This document shows, piece after piece, positions 6,283 through 6,425 of a stretch of 6,425 bases of DNA. The stretch lies in contig CAJORD010000048.1 in NCBI GenBank assembly GCA_905236605.1, forward strand, positions 1 to 6,425. The letters are read 5' to 3'. Positions within the stretch are counted from its first letter, which is position 1. Each line of letters opens with the position of its first letter. Origin of the DNA: an uncultured Synergistales bacterium. GTDB taxonomy: Bacteria; Synergistota; Synergistia; Synergistales; Aminobacteriaceae. The position numbers were made by a program, and so were the translations under genes. Below the pieces are notes generated by a model. It worked only from the letters and a program-made list of their open reading frames with translations. It did no database searches and was not told the DNA's origin.

Positions 6283-6425
6283 ATGGCGGATAACCCTACG
6301 ATAGCCGAAATCAAGGCCGCTGAAGTTCAGGCCGCTAACGCTGTACAGAAAGCTAAGGAGGACGCCGCGAAGAAACTCAATCGCGCAAGCGCGGACGCGG
6401 AAAACTCTTTGAAAGAAGCACGGCA
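6283..6425 (+). CDS. Partial: coiled-coil protein, probable V/A-type ATPase peripheral-stalk subunit (H/G-like)
   Basis: Only the first 47 codons are present; the gene runs off the window. The visible protein is almost entirely Ala, Lys, Glu, Asp, Gln and Asn (start MADNPTIAEIKAAE), with no predicted membrane segment or signal peptide, and should form a long charged helix. This composition, with repeated alanines and a short unstructured start, resembles the peripheral-stalk subunit (AhaH or subunit G/H) that commonly opens V/A-type ATPase operons. Those stalks hold the catalytic A3B3 head to the membrane subunit I. The call rests on composition rather than on a specific motif, so an ATP synthase b-like, V-ATPase E-like or unrelated coiled-coil protein cannot be excluded. 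ATG at 6283 is chosen as the start; GTG at 6271 is in frame but lies within the Shine-Dalgarno. The gene has its own promoter and is divergent from the other genes. Confidence 0.55.
   Translation, partial: MADNPTIAEIKAAEVQAANAVQKAKEDAAKKLNRASADAENSLKEAR

Overview
The window is about 6.4 kb of fairly AT-rich, tightly packed bacterial DNA. The combination of genes suggests a diderm anaerobe that lives on amino acids or organic acids: a TRAP transporter, an exported M13 zinc peptidase, a membrane GGDEF protein, and what looks like the first gene of a V/A-type ATPase operon. Synergistota (Synergistaceae) fits best. Spirochaetes such as Treponema, or a Negativicutes-type Firmicute, remain possible. 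This is an inference from gene content, not from a marker gene.

Layout. Five genes lie head to tail on the minus strand and fill almost everything from 6073 down to 13. In order of transcription they are a seven-helix-like membrane protein with a C-terminal GGDEF domain (6073-4835), a signal-peptide-bearing M13 (neprilysin/PepO-type) metallopeptidase (4811-2784), and a complete TRAP transporter: dctP (2738-1761), dctQ (1752-1282) and dctM (1281-13). The gaps are 23, 45, 8 and 0 bp, and no intrinsic terminator stem is visible between any of them, so they could form one transcript. A 209-bp divergent intergenic region (6074-6282) follows. From it a plus-strand gene, cut by the window edge, reads away. 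Its Ala/Lys/Glu-rich coiled-coil start resembles the peripheral-stalk subunit (AhaH/subunit G-H type) of V/A-type ATPases.

How the genes may work together. DctP captures a carboxylate-bearing solute in the periplasm, and DctQ and DctM import it with a cation gradient. The M13 peptidase would act on peptides in the same compartment, and the GGDEF protein could be a membrane sensor for the cluster. The link between peptidase, GGDEF protein and transporter is inferred only from co-orientation and short gaps.

Points worth a second look are regulatory or at residue level. The ATPase-like gene starts at ATGTAATG, where the best-spaced ATG is followed at once by a stop. A perfect palindrome overlaps the -35 of its promoter. 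An 11-T tract sits just ahead of dctP. The GGDEF motif is YGDEF with no I-site, and the peptidase has TETIAD in place of GENIAD. I found no convincing new multi-gene system, CRISPR array, mobile element or RNA gene.
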